From assembly GCA_026826555.1 (NCBI GenBank), contig JAKSZT010053887.1, positions 68,736,189-68,800,188 of the forward strand: DNA of 64,000 bases, given 5' to 3'. Below are positions 24,025 through 34,436 of the stretch, one piece after another; positions within the stretch are counted from its first letter, which is position 1, and each line of letters opens with the position of its first letter. Below the pieces are notes generated by a model. That model did not search any database and was not told where the DNA came from. It saw nothing but the letters and a program-made list of their open reading frames with translations. The DNA comes from Tolypeutes matacus (Eukaryota > Chordata > Mammalia > Cingulata > Chlamyphoridae). The translations under genes and the position numbers were made by a program.

Positions 24025-24493
24025 TGTGGTGGATTGGAGCTACATACCCCTGAAAAACATATTCTCAAACTTAATCCATTCCTCTCAGGTGTGAATCCAT
24101 TGTAAGTAAGACCTTTAGATGATAGTACTTCAGTTAAGTTGTGGTCCAACTCAAGCAGGATGGGTCTTAATTCTACTACTGAAATCCTTTATAAGCAAAA
24201 TGAAATTCAGACAGAAAAAGCCAAAGAGGGAGTAGTCAAGAAGCTGAACATCAACAGAACCCAGAAGAGAAAGGAGAGCCCAGGAGAAGCAGTCACATGT
24301 TTAGCAACGTGACAGAGGAGCCAGGACTAAGGATCATGGACAGCTATCTTCCAAGCACCACAGAATCTGAGGAGAAGTATCATCTTGATGATGGTTTGAT
24401 TTGGACTTTGCTTAGATTGAAACTCTGAGCCAATAAATTTCCACTGTTTAAAACATCCATTGTTTGCTTTGAGCAGCCAAGGAAACTAAAACA
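24025..24493 (+). mobile_element. LTR of ERVL/MaLR type, plus strand, probably solo
   Basis: It begins TGTGGTGGATTGGAGCTACA and ends GGAAACTAAAACA, 469 bp with TG/CA ends. Internal text includes a TATA-like CTTTATAAGC near 24187, a purine-rich middle, 'gccaataaatttccactgtttaaaa' with AATAAA, and a terminal 'ttgctttgagcagccaaggaaactaaaaca'. This is the usual MLT1/MaLR LTR tail form. No internal region flanks it. Confidence 0.65.
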
Positions 24494-27364
24494 ATAATGC
24501 AACAATTCTCCCTACCATTGAACATTCTTAGAAATATGTTTTATATTGGCTATGTAATATTCCATCATTTATTTTTACCATAATTTATTAAGGAAAATTA
24601 CTAGCATTGCATATGTGTGTGACTACCAATTTTTTAATATTAGGAAAAATTCTTTTGAGGGCAAAAGTATTCATCAAAATTTCTTGGTCTTATCAAGATA
24701 ATTTTCTAGGGAAAGAAATTCAGAAATTAAAAAAAAAAAAAATCTATAAATATATTTACAGCCAGAATGCTTTCTACTCATCTATGAAAATGTCTCACAA
24801 CAGATCTTCCTGCCATATGTACTAATAATAAACAAAATTTTGTCGATTTGATTGATGAAAATAATATGGAATCTGTACTTTTGATAGTTTCTTAGTTAGT
24901 ATGAGAATATATTGGTATGCACTCTGACTGTTTATATTTCTCCTCACAGCAATGGTCTTTTTATTACACTTCTTTTTAATGAAGAGACAAGTGCCTGGCT
25001 ATATATTTACAATGTATCAAGTATTAAGGATAATTATCTTTTCTCTATCATATTCATTGCAATGATTTTTCCTCTCTTGATACTCTAATTAGTGTTTATT
25101 AAATTAAAGAATGGGAGACTTCTAAGGCCTAATAATTACAATATGTTATTGGGCAAAATATGGTGATATCAACAAGAAATATAAAAGATTTGAATATAGA
25201 TATAGTATGAGGATTTTGTTAAAATAATCCCTCCCTCACCTACTCTAACTTTAATTGAATGTGTCTTGTTTAATTCTGCAAATGCTTTGTACCAGAAATT
25301 TATCCTTATCTTTGTCTTAATTTATATTCCTTATATATAATTCAATCATAAAAATGAATCATAATAAAATAATTCCATTAACTTTTTGGAAATAAGAATT
25401 TAAAATTATTTTTACTTTCAAGCAAGAAAGGAAAGAATGATTTTAGAACTGGACAATTTTTTTAGAGGTCCCAGAGGAATGAGCATAAACTGTGCTTGTG
25501 AAACAATGCAATTATGTTGCAGAGCTATTTTCTTATGATTTTGGATTCTCAGTTGAGTGGTTGGGCAGTTTCCTGCAGGGAGGGGAGAGTAATTGATGCA
25601 ATGTGAAGTATGACTATAACATAAACTAGAGTTTATAAATGGAAGCCTTTGGTGTATTTTATTGAAATATGTGTATTGATATTGCTTAGAATAAAAGAAT
25701 TTTTCATCGAAATAGATTTTTTTTAAAATAATCTATTAGGTATAATGATTATAAATTTAAACTGTTACACTTGCCTCTTATGGATTGAATTTTTATATCT
25801 TGCAAGACAGCTGAATACATAATTAAATAATTAGGATGGAGTATAACTACACAGAAATATGGCATTCTTTGTAAGAGAAAGGTTAAGTAATTCATTAATT
25901 ACCATTCTAGTCCTATTTGTATAATGTGAGTAAATTGTTGTTTAAATAAGTAATCTAAATTGCTTTTGTATTAATCTGAGCAATGAAGTTTGCCAAATCT
26001 AATTTTGAGATGCAAAAACACTTGATACATATTAGTACTTTGTGAAATATATTAGTTTTAATTTATTCAGTAGATCTTATTTAAAACACATCAGCTGAAT
26101 TAATAAAGTAATAATAAAGATTAAACCAAGTTGAGGATCTTCTTTTCTTTCATATAATTTGCATCTCTAGACATAGAGTAGTAGAGGAGAATTTATCATT
26201 AAAAGAATAAAAGATAACTTGCCAACAAATCATTGGAACAAAAGGATTTCTATGACTGCTTAATTATCAAAAATCGAAATCAATATAATTATCAATTATG
26301 CCCCTATGGAGTGTTTTAATTTAACAATGAGTCATAGAGAGATGATGGAATAATGTTAGGATAAATTGGAACCAAGAAGATATTAATCAGGGTCTAAGAA
26401 GAATTAAAGGTAAAAAAAATGTCAGAAAAATTCGCTAATCTTATTTACGTGAAGCTTTCCTGAGAATGCCTATTTCAAGCTGGTTTGTGAAGGAACTGAT
26501 CATAACTGATTGGAGTTAAAATTAGAGAAATGTTTCTTGGTGGGAAATGAATGTAACACATGACACCTGACACAGGAATTTAATAAATATTAAATAAAAG
26601 TTAAGACTGAAAATAGGTGGGGAAATGAAAATCAAAACTTCATCTGCTTCTGATAGATGTTTATTGAATGTCAGATTTAAAATAGCTACTGAAGCCTAAG
26701 ATATTTTAATCAATTAATCATTACCTAATTTGATATTTGTATCTTGATAAGTACAAATTAAGCACCTGTATATAGTCTTAAAGGTTAATACATTCACATG
26801 AATGCAGTTACAATTTTAGTATTTATAAAGTTCTAAGTTAATTAAACGCCACAAAGTCCAATTCATTGCATACATTTAAATGGAACTTTCAATGTATTGT
26901 TATGACTCTTTTGTATTGTTTTGACTTTTTTGTATTTCCCCATTATTAAAAAATGTCCATTTCCTCAGAGCTTATTTGCATGTTAAACAAGTGAAGTGAC
27001 CACACTGACTTTAGGAAACAGGAAATTGAAATTAGAAGTTGATCTACACTTAATGCAAAAATAAAAAAATTATGCTGGAAAAACACTCAGGAAGTTGGAA
27101 AATTGAAATAAAATTTGAAATATAGTCCTGCCTTCATTTAAACTTCCATACCACAGGACAATGAGCCTGGATTTGCATAAATATATAATGTAAGTATTTA
27201 TTTGTGATTCTCAAATTATCAATATTTTAGAAATACCACAGCCACATAACTTTGGTATGAGAAATGGCTTTATGATCAAACTATTAAAGAGGTGGCAGGG
27301 AAACAAATACAAATGTAATTTTAAAGATGATATAGAAGAAATAAAGATGGATCAGAAGAATACA
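24494..27364. other. AT-rich intergenic sequence, nothing recognised
   Basis: No open frame with a motif and no clear repeat over about 2.9 kb. A 12-base A run at about 24729 ends a possible old fragment. Confidence 0.5.
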
Positions 27365-27665
27365 AACATTTATTGAGTGCCTACTATATTCCAAAATCTT
27401 TCTATGTATTTTTACATTGTTTAATTAGCCAAAATATTCTGGCAGGTAATTTTAGCCTCTTTGTGCAAAAATAAATATATAAATAATAAACATAAACACA
27501 TTTATTATACATATTAAATTAATGAATTATAATTATTTCTTTTACAGATGAGGAAACTGAAACCCAGAATAACATATTTTCTAAGACTATGCCTCTACTA
27601 GGTGACAAAAAAGTGTTCAATCATAAATTTATTTGATCCCAAACTTATACTTTTACAATACATTC
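27365..27665 (-). mobile_element. MIR SINE, minus strand
   Basis: 'catttattgagtgcctactatattcc' followed, after a gap of AT-rich sequence (27465-27540), by ACAGATGAGGAAACTGAAAC and 'ctactaggtgacaaaa' is the reverse complement of MIR with its conserved core. It is a pan-mammalian ancient SINE. Confidence 0.8.
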
Positions 27666-28929
27666 TGCTGAATTTTACTATAAGGGAAGTCAAATTATCC
27701 CTGAGCCAAGGGAATTGTTTACTATTGTTCCTCTTAGTTTGGAAAGAGATCTCAATCTAAACACTGAAAACGACAGGAACAAAGTCCGTTAGAAAGCCAG
27801 AAGCTGGCTTGAGAACTAAGTAACCTAAGTTAACATCTGGAGTAAATAGCTATCTAATCATGCCCAATAAATATGAGCCAAAAGATTGACCTAAGCAACA
27901 CTGGCTCAATGATCCATTGTGTCTCAGTGCTTTGCCCATCTGTGAGTCTTTTTGAACTTGAACACATGTTGTAAACAACTTGTTCTGACTTGAAACATGA
28001 TGCTGAATCTATCTTTATTACATAGCTGTATATATTTATTTCCCAAATAAACCTTTCCTAGCATTCAGAGACTATATGTGACTAATTATATTCACCATGT
28101 AAATTAAAGCTTCCAAGAGTAAGTTTGTTTACCACTAGGAGTTCTGAGATACCTGTCTTTCCATGAAAGGGTCCACCTCAGCACTAACAAGGTTCTACCT
28201 GTTTTAGGTCAGAGAGAGAAATTGTTCACAAAATGCAACATTCTATTACAATGGAACTAAATCTAAGTGAGGCTATAGATTAGGTCCAATATATTCCATG
28301 AAATTCAAATGTTACCTACATTTTAAAACATATTACCAGAGAAAGAAGTTCACAACTTTCATGTCCAAAATGTTTCTTGAGTCCATGGCATTTTAATTTT
28401 AATGGTCTAAAGAAAGCTAAAATAACCAGGCAGATAGAAGGTCAAGCAGGAACTACCCTGGAAAGTCTAAGAAAAAAAAAAAGAGAGAATTTAAAACCTA
28501 AGATATTTATTAAATGTTGCCAAATTCACCACCATAGGGATTAGACCATTTTAGATTCTAATCTGTAATGTGTAAGAATATCTGTTTCTTCATAGTTTTG
28601 ACAACTGGGTGTGTGGTCAGTTTTTAATTTTTGCCAATCTTGTGGTTAAGAAATATATGTGGGTTTAGTTTCAGTTTGTATTTCTCATATCACAAGCTAG
28701 CTTTGGCTTATTTTCTTACATTTATAGGCAGTTAATATGTCTGTAATTGTGAACTATCTGTCCATGAGCTGGCAATATCTAATAACCCTACTTAAGCATT
28801 TACTCTTTGACCTAATTTATAGTTTATTTCTAAAAATTCCATAACACATACATATGTATATTTATTCACAATGTCATACATTCATGCATACAAATGTAAA
28901 AGAGCTTTTCATTGAGAGTTTATTTTTAA
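27666..28929. other. Intergenic, nothing recognised
   Basis: AT-rich, no gene. Open frame 28854-29048 runs into the L1 fragment below and is not a gene. Confidence 0.5.
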
Positions 28930-29765
28930 CAAAAGTTTTGGAAACATTGGAACAAAACAAAAATTTCCTTTCTCACCAATCCTATTCAACTTTGTATGGA
29001 AAGCCCTTAGCTACTACAATAAAACAAAAAAGAAAAGAAAAGAAATAAAAGATCTATGGATTGGAAAGGAAGAAATGAAATTGTTTTTTTGACAGATGAC
29101 ATGATTATCGATAAAGAAAATGCCCCAAAATGGACCACAAAATGTCTGGGAAAAGGTATCACAGAATACAGGTTAATATAAAAAACTCAATGGCTTTCCT
29201 AAATACCAGCAATGGAAAATTGAAACTTGAAATTAAATAAAGAAAACACATCACTTACAATAGCACCAAAAAAGTCTTAAATCTAACAAAATCTGTATAG
29301 TATCTATATGTGCAAAACTGCAAAGCAGTCTGAGTAAATGGCAAAATACTGTGTTCATAGATTAGTAGACTCAATATTGTTAGGATGTCAATTCTTCTCA
29401 ATTTAAACTATGGATTAATTGCAATTCCAATCAAAAGCTTGGCAAGCTATTTTGTAGATAACAAATTGATGCTAACATTTATATGGAAAGGGAAAAGACA
29501 AATAAATAAGCAGCACAATATTGAAGAAGAGTAACAAAATTGGAAGATTCACGTTACCTGATTTCAACACTAACTCTAAAGCTACAATAATCAAAGCAAT
29601 GTGATATTGGTAGAGAGATACTATATAGATAAAAATAAATCAATGCAACAGAATAGAGAGCCAAGAAATACACTTCAATAGAGTCAATTGACCTTTGACA
29701 AAGAAGCAAAAGCAGGTCAATGGAGAAAAGATAATCCTTTCCTCAAAGGATGCTGAAACAAACAG
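28930..29765 (+). mobile_element. L1 ORF2 fragment (reverse-transcriptase end region), decayed
   Basis: Plus-strand text such as 'caccaatcctattcaactttgtatgg', 'ttgacagatgacatgat', 'tcaatggctttcctaaatacc', 'ggcaagctattttgtag', and 'ggaagattcacgttacctgatttcaa' follows the order of the L1 ORF2 RT/post-RT region. Reading frames are broken many times. Neither a 5' UTR nor a 3' end is attached. Confidence 0.75.
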
Positions 29766-30534
29766 AGATCCATATAAAAGCTTAGAAACAGGCCTTACTG
29801 GTTTCACACAAACAGCAGAGCTGTAAGTCACAAACACCAAAGAGAGGCTTAGGCAATTTCCAGAAAGGTATTCCCAAGTCAGGGACCCCGCTTACTGAAG
29901 TCTTTGCTGTGTTCAATACTCCTCTCCACTCCTTATTCCCCATTGTAGTCAAAGTATGTGGAGAATTTCAGAGGTTAAAGAAAAATTTAACCCTGTATCT
30001 TTTTTAGGATTTACCAGCAATAGGCCAAATAAGTTTTCCTTTGGAAGAAGCCTGTGGATACCTCTATGTTCATTTGCCCTGGAAGGTAATTTGAATTCAG
30101 GAGGAGAAAACTTCTAAGCCTATTTTGAGCAATGCCATATTTTTAAAATCTAGTTTTATTTGATTTCTTACAGCTGTGCCCATTCCTCAATTGACTTAGG
30201 ATTTAGAAAGCACATATGCTTAATTGGCCTATTCAGAAACCCCAATAAGTAGAAAAAAATAACATAAAGAAATTATAAAGTGGCATTCAAATATAACTTA
30301 TAGTCACAATTATGCTTAAGGCCAGGGTTTGCAAATGAAAATATACACAGGACTTAGACTACATTAATGTCTGGATCAGGCAGGATATAAAAATAGAGAG
30401 TGTTGGTAGCAATAAAGTATTGGCAAGTGCATGACCTGCATAAAGGCATTCACATTCACTATTTTTGACACAGTGCTAGCCAAATAAAGTGTTTAGAAAA
30501 TTGGTTTAGCCTGGGGATGCCAATGTAGATTCTC
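29766..30534. other. Intergenic, nothing recognised
   Basis: No gene or clear repeat recognised. Confidence 0.5.
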
Positions 30535-30672
30535 TGCTAGAATGAACCTTCTTTGAGAGTAGGGATTAAATGTGCTTTTTTTTATTTCTAGTATCTGTCA
30601 TTGTACCTAGTATGCTATATACAATGGTATGCTACTTAGTGAATATTCCTTGATTAATTGAATGAAGGAAGG
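30535..30672 (+). mobile_element. L2 3' end fragment
   Basis: 'ttgagagtagggattaaatgtgc' then 'tgtacctagtatgctat', 'acttagtgaatattccttgattaattgaatga' follows the order of the L2 3' terminus (regulatory-like 'gggcaggga', 'cctagcac', 'caataaat...ttgaatgaa'), diverged. Confidence 0.5.
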
Positions 30673-31736
30673 AAACAATTTTCCTAATTATTTAATTTAT
30701 TGCCTTTAACTCAAATTGTCCCTTCAAACAGTGATATACATTTAAAATTAACAGAGTGTCAATGTTCAAGTGTGCCAGACTGCCACTCTACTTTATACAC
30801 ACACACATATAAGTGCACAAATTAATTAGGAAAAACCGAGAAATATAGAGATTGATACCATTGGATCTATAAATATGTAATGTGCTGTTCTCTTAAAGAA
30901 ATTTAGTTTTAGAAAAAAGATAAATTGAAATCAAATAGCTTTTCTAAAAGTGCATGTTGTAAGCATATGAAAATATGAATGAAGACAGCTCTGGATATCT
31001 ATTACTTATAGAGTTTATGGTGAAATAGCATAAACTCAATCATGGTAGTCAAACATTTTTTCTTCAATTTCTGTCAATAACTGCAGATAGCTTTGTCATT
31101 TCCAAGAATACTGATTTTTAACTTAGCATATTTGAACTATCTGGATGTTTGTTATTTTCAATTTCATAATGTTTGCTAGCTTTAAGTAATAATACTTTCC
31201 ATCAGAGACTGTTTTTCTCAGAGTTCTTATTCTACACAGATGTGCATTACTTAAAATCCAAATGAAAACGAAATATCATGTCACTTTTATATTTAGAGTG
31301 TAAAGAACTGCTGATAAACAGTGATTGAAATGACTGAGATATAAGTGAACCGTAACGGTAAATATTTTTTTTTCAGTTCAAAGTATGACTAAAACTATAG
31401 CAATCATCTCCCTTTCTTTGCCTTGGACAAACATTACTGAAGACAAAGTATTTAAAGGTATTCTACCAATTTTCCCCTCAATTTTCTCATTATTTGATTC
31501 AAATTTCATGAAATAGACATTTATACATTCTTATATGACTAGTAAGTAAAACTACCACAGGTTAATTTTCAGGAATTTTGATTCTGTCAGACTATATATT
31601 AACCTAAATTGACAAAGCATAACACCAAAATGACACGTCTTCTCTCCACAACTAAATACAAATATGCACGTGAGCAAATACACCCACATCCACTTAAGAC
31701 TAAGCATCGATATGCTTTCAGCTGATATTCCTTTTT
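30673..31736. other. Intergenic sequence up to the provirus
   Basis: AT-rich, nothing recognised. A short (CA)n is at about 30798-30810. Bases 31737-31740 (ACTT) are the left target duplication of the provirus. Confidence 0.6.
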
Positions 31737-31740
31737 ACTT
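31737..31740 (+). repeat. Provirus target-site duplication, left (ACTT)
   Basis: ACTT directly precedes the 5' LTR and recurs at 39903-39906 directly after the 3' LTR. The 5' LTR starts GG where the 3' LTR starts TG, so the first base has mutated. Confidence 0.8.
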
Positions 31741-32186
31741 GGATAAGGGAAGCGCCCACCCGGGATCCCAACCCCACCCTCAGCAGAAACCCACAGCTTT
31801 AAAAAAATAAACTCCCCTTGGTCCCTGATCCCTCTCTCCCCTCTTCCTCCCCTTTGCTCCTTGGAATCCACCTCAGGAAGATAAGCACCCCAGGCTGCCC
31901 CTTTACATTGAAATTTACAACTCTATACAGATAATGACTCTTTTCCTCCCCAATGGCCTTCTGCTTTTAGAAAGATAAGCTAACCTTGCTTCTCTGCCTT
32001 TGTAACCCTGACTGCCCACTTGCTCAGGACTTTGCCCACTTAGTGTACCTATATAAACTTATGAAAATCGGAAAACAGGGCTCAGAATTTGGAGAGAGAA
32101 CTCTCCTCTGGGCCCACGCGTAACATAACTTTGTTCATCCGTGCTCCCAAGAGTGCCATTTGGGTTATTTCTGGCTGGCTGCAACA
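31741..32186 (+). repeat. Provirus 5' LTR
   Basis: It pairs with 39470-39902 from GGATAAGGGAAG (TGATGAGGGAAG in the 3' copy) to GGCTGCAACA. It contains a TATA box TATATAAA at 32050-32057 and the U3 blocks GATAAG (two copies, GATA-like). The poly-A signal position is degraded to AACATA here. Indels near 31753 and 31827 relative to the 3' LTR account for its extra 13 bases. Confidence 0.95.
32050..32057 (+). promoter_or_regulatory. LTR TATA box (5' LTR)
   Basis: TATATAAA, conserved in the 3' LTR at 39766-39773. Transcription would begin about 25-30 bases downstream. Activity today is unknown. Confidence 0.75.
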
Positions 32187-32188
32187 TT

Positions 32189-32206
32189 TGTTTCCCTGAC
32201 CGGGAA
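32189..32206 (+). other. Primer binding site, tRNA-Glu type
   Basis: TGTTTCCCTGACCGGGAA starts two bases after the LTR and matches the complement of the tRNA-Glu 3' end at 17 of 18 positions (third base differs). This places the provirus with Glu-primed class I elements. Confidence 0.85.
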
Positions 32207-32783
32207 ACCCAACTGAGCAGGCCCCTTGTGCCTCTGGCCAACAGTGATCTCCGAGCGAACGAGGTGGGTGCCGCCTGTCCTCTCGTTGGGACCTCCTTCT
32301 GAGGCAGTCCCCACAGGCCGTGTCCCTACACCCCGGCCTGACTCAGTGGGGAGGCGGACTGAACAGTGCCAGAAGACTCCGGAAAGGTAAGGCCCCAGCT
32401 GCCAAGCCCTCAGTCAGGCCCGTCTCCAGATGGAAGAGACTGATCGCGTCCTGAAATCTCGAGTACCGAGATTCCAGAATAGGGCAATCCCTGTGGGAGG
32501 GACTGCATAACCTCTGAGTGACTGTGTGAATGAGTGAGGACGGCAGAGGCTTGAGTCTGCCATACCAGTCTGTGACTCCTCGGCATATGCTACGGAGCCA
32601 GTGTGGGCCCTACCCTGTTTTCCACGGCTACATCATATGGCATAATGGCCAACCCGAAACTTGCCCGGGCACCTTAACTAAGACAAGCCTAAGTTCTCGC
32701 AAGAGACATGGACAGGCCAGCACCTAAGTGGCCTTGAAAGAGGTGACCCCTTCCTTTGTCTGTCTTCACCACCGACACAAGGT
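32207..32783 (+). other. Provirus leader with splice donor
   Basis: This is the untranslated leader between primer site and gag ATG. GGAAAGGTAAGGCC at 32381-32394 is a strong splice-donor match (cut after G32386) and would serve the env mRNA. Packaging signals are expected here but cannot be seen by eye. The plus frame 32530-32727 is not conserved gag. Confidence 0.65.
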
Positions 32784-34436
32784 ATGGACTCATCACAGTC
32801 AAAACCTACTGTCTTAAACTACATGCTCAAGAATTTCAAGAAGGGTTTTTCCGGAGATTATGGCATCCAGATGAACCCCGGCACCCTCCAAGCCTTATGT
32901 GAAGTAGAAAGGCCCACTTTTAATGTTCACTGGCCCTCGGAAGGGACCCTGGATATAGCCAGGGTCAGTGCAGTGTGGCTGGTGGTCACAGGAACTCCTG
33001 GCCACCCTGATCAGTTTCCCTACATCGACTCTTGGTTGGAGATAGCCCAGACTCTGCCCCCTTGGGTTTGATTGTGCATTGGAAAAAAAGGACAGAGCAG
33101 GGTCTTGGTTGCACAGGGAACGGGGCTCCGGAAGCCAGTCATTCATCAAGGGTCCACAGAGGAGGACCCACCACCACCCCCATCACCATCCGCTCCAGCT
33201 GCTCTAGCCCTTCCTCCTGGCCTGGGAGCGCAGGCAGATCTCCCAGAAACACCCCCACTTTCAGTCTCTCCTCCTAGCCTGGGAATGCAGGCAGGTCTCC
33301 CAGCAGCACCTCCACCTTTGGGACCTCCGGGAACACTGGCTCCCTCTGAAGAAAGCCCTGCAACCCCACTAGCAAGGAAACTCCAGTTGGCACAACCCGC
33401 GTTACAGTTGCCCCTCCATGAAACACAGGGTCCAGCCCAGATCGGCGATAATGGGACCATCCAACCCGGGAAGCCTGTATTATACTACCAGCCCTTCACA
33501 ACTACAGATCTGTTAAACAGGAAGCACCACACCCTCTTCTACTCGGAAAAACCCCAGGCCCTTATTGATCTCATGGAATCCATTTTCCAAACCCATCATC
33601 CTACTTGGGAGGATTGTCGCCAACTCCTCCTGAATTTACTTAATATGGAGGGGAGATGATGAATTCTGACAAAAGCCTGAAAGTGGTTGCAGGAGCAAGC
33701 CCCTACTGGCGTCTTAAACCCGGAAGATTGGGTACGAGAAGCGGCACCAGAAGCCCAACCTAACTGGGACTTCAACACTGAACAGGGACTGGCTATACTC
33801 CAGCAATACTGGGAAGCGCTCTTCTGAGGGGTCCGAGAGGGGGCAAAACGACACACAAACATGACAAAGATGACTTTAGTTACTCAAAAACCCGGCAAGT
33901 CTCCAGGAGATTTCTATGAATGGCTTTGCAAGGCCTTCAGAATCTACACCCAGAAGCTCCGGAAAACTAGAGGATGGTGAATGCCACCTTTGTTGCACAG
34001 GCAGCAATGGATATTAAAAGAAAGCTCCAAAAATTAGAAGGGTTCGCAGGCATGAACATCTGTCAACTACTGGAAGTCGCCAAAAAAGTATTCGTCAATT
34101 GAGATGAAGCCGCCAAATAAGAAGCCAAGAAGTGAATAAAACATCAAGCCTCCCTACTAGCAGCAGCCTTAGGAAATCTTGACCCCACCAGATGAGAAGG
34201 ACCACCTCAAAAAGTGGGCACAAGCACTAGAAAGGTGCTGCTGGCCAGAGACCAATGTTCTTACTGCAAAGAGAGTGGACCCTGGAAAAATGAGTGCCCC
34301 CAAAAGACTCAGGCACATAGAGGGAACATCCCTAAAGGGAAATACGATCTGAGCCCCAAGACCATCTGCTCGGGTTGGCAGGACTCAGCCTTGAATAGGG
34401 GCGACTGGGCTCACTGGAACTTGCCCCCACGAGCCC
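32784..34436 (+). pseudogene. gag: Provirus gag pseudogene (MA, proline-rich, CA, NC)
   Basis: Gag builds the virion core. The ATG at 32784 opens a matrix-like domain (MDSSQSKP..., with W-rich IARVSAVWLVV) to TGA 33069-33071. The same frame continues through a proline-rich p12-like part with a PSAP motif (33186-33197), then a capsid start (PFTTTDLLNRKHH, ALIDLMESIF) to TGA 33657-33659. More stops and at least one frameshift follow. A single zinc knuckle lies at 34256-34297 in another frame: Cys-x2-Cys-x4-Pro-x4-Cys, with Pro where His is usual. Residue 2 is Asp, so no myristoylation glycine. The gene cannot give a full Gag. Confidence 0.85.

Noticed and set aside
33146..33460. 104-codon Gly/Ala-rich protein on the minus strand
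   Set aside because: Exact antisense shadow of the proline-rich gag region.
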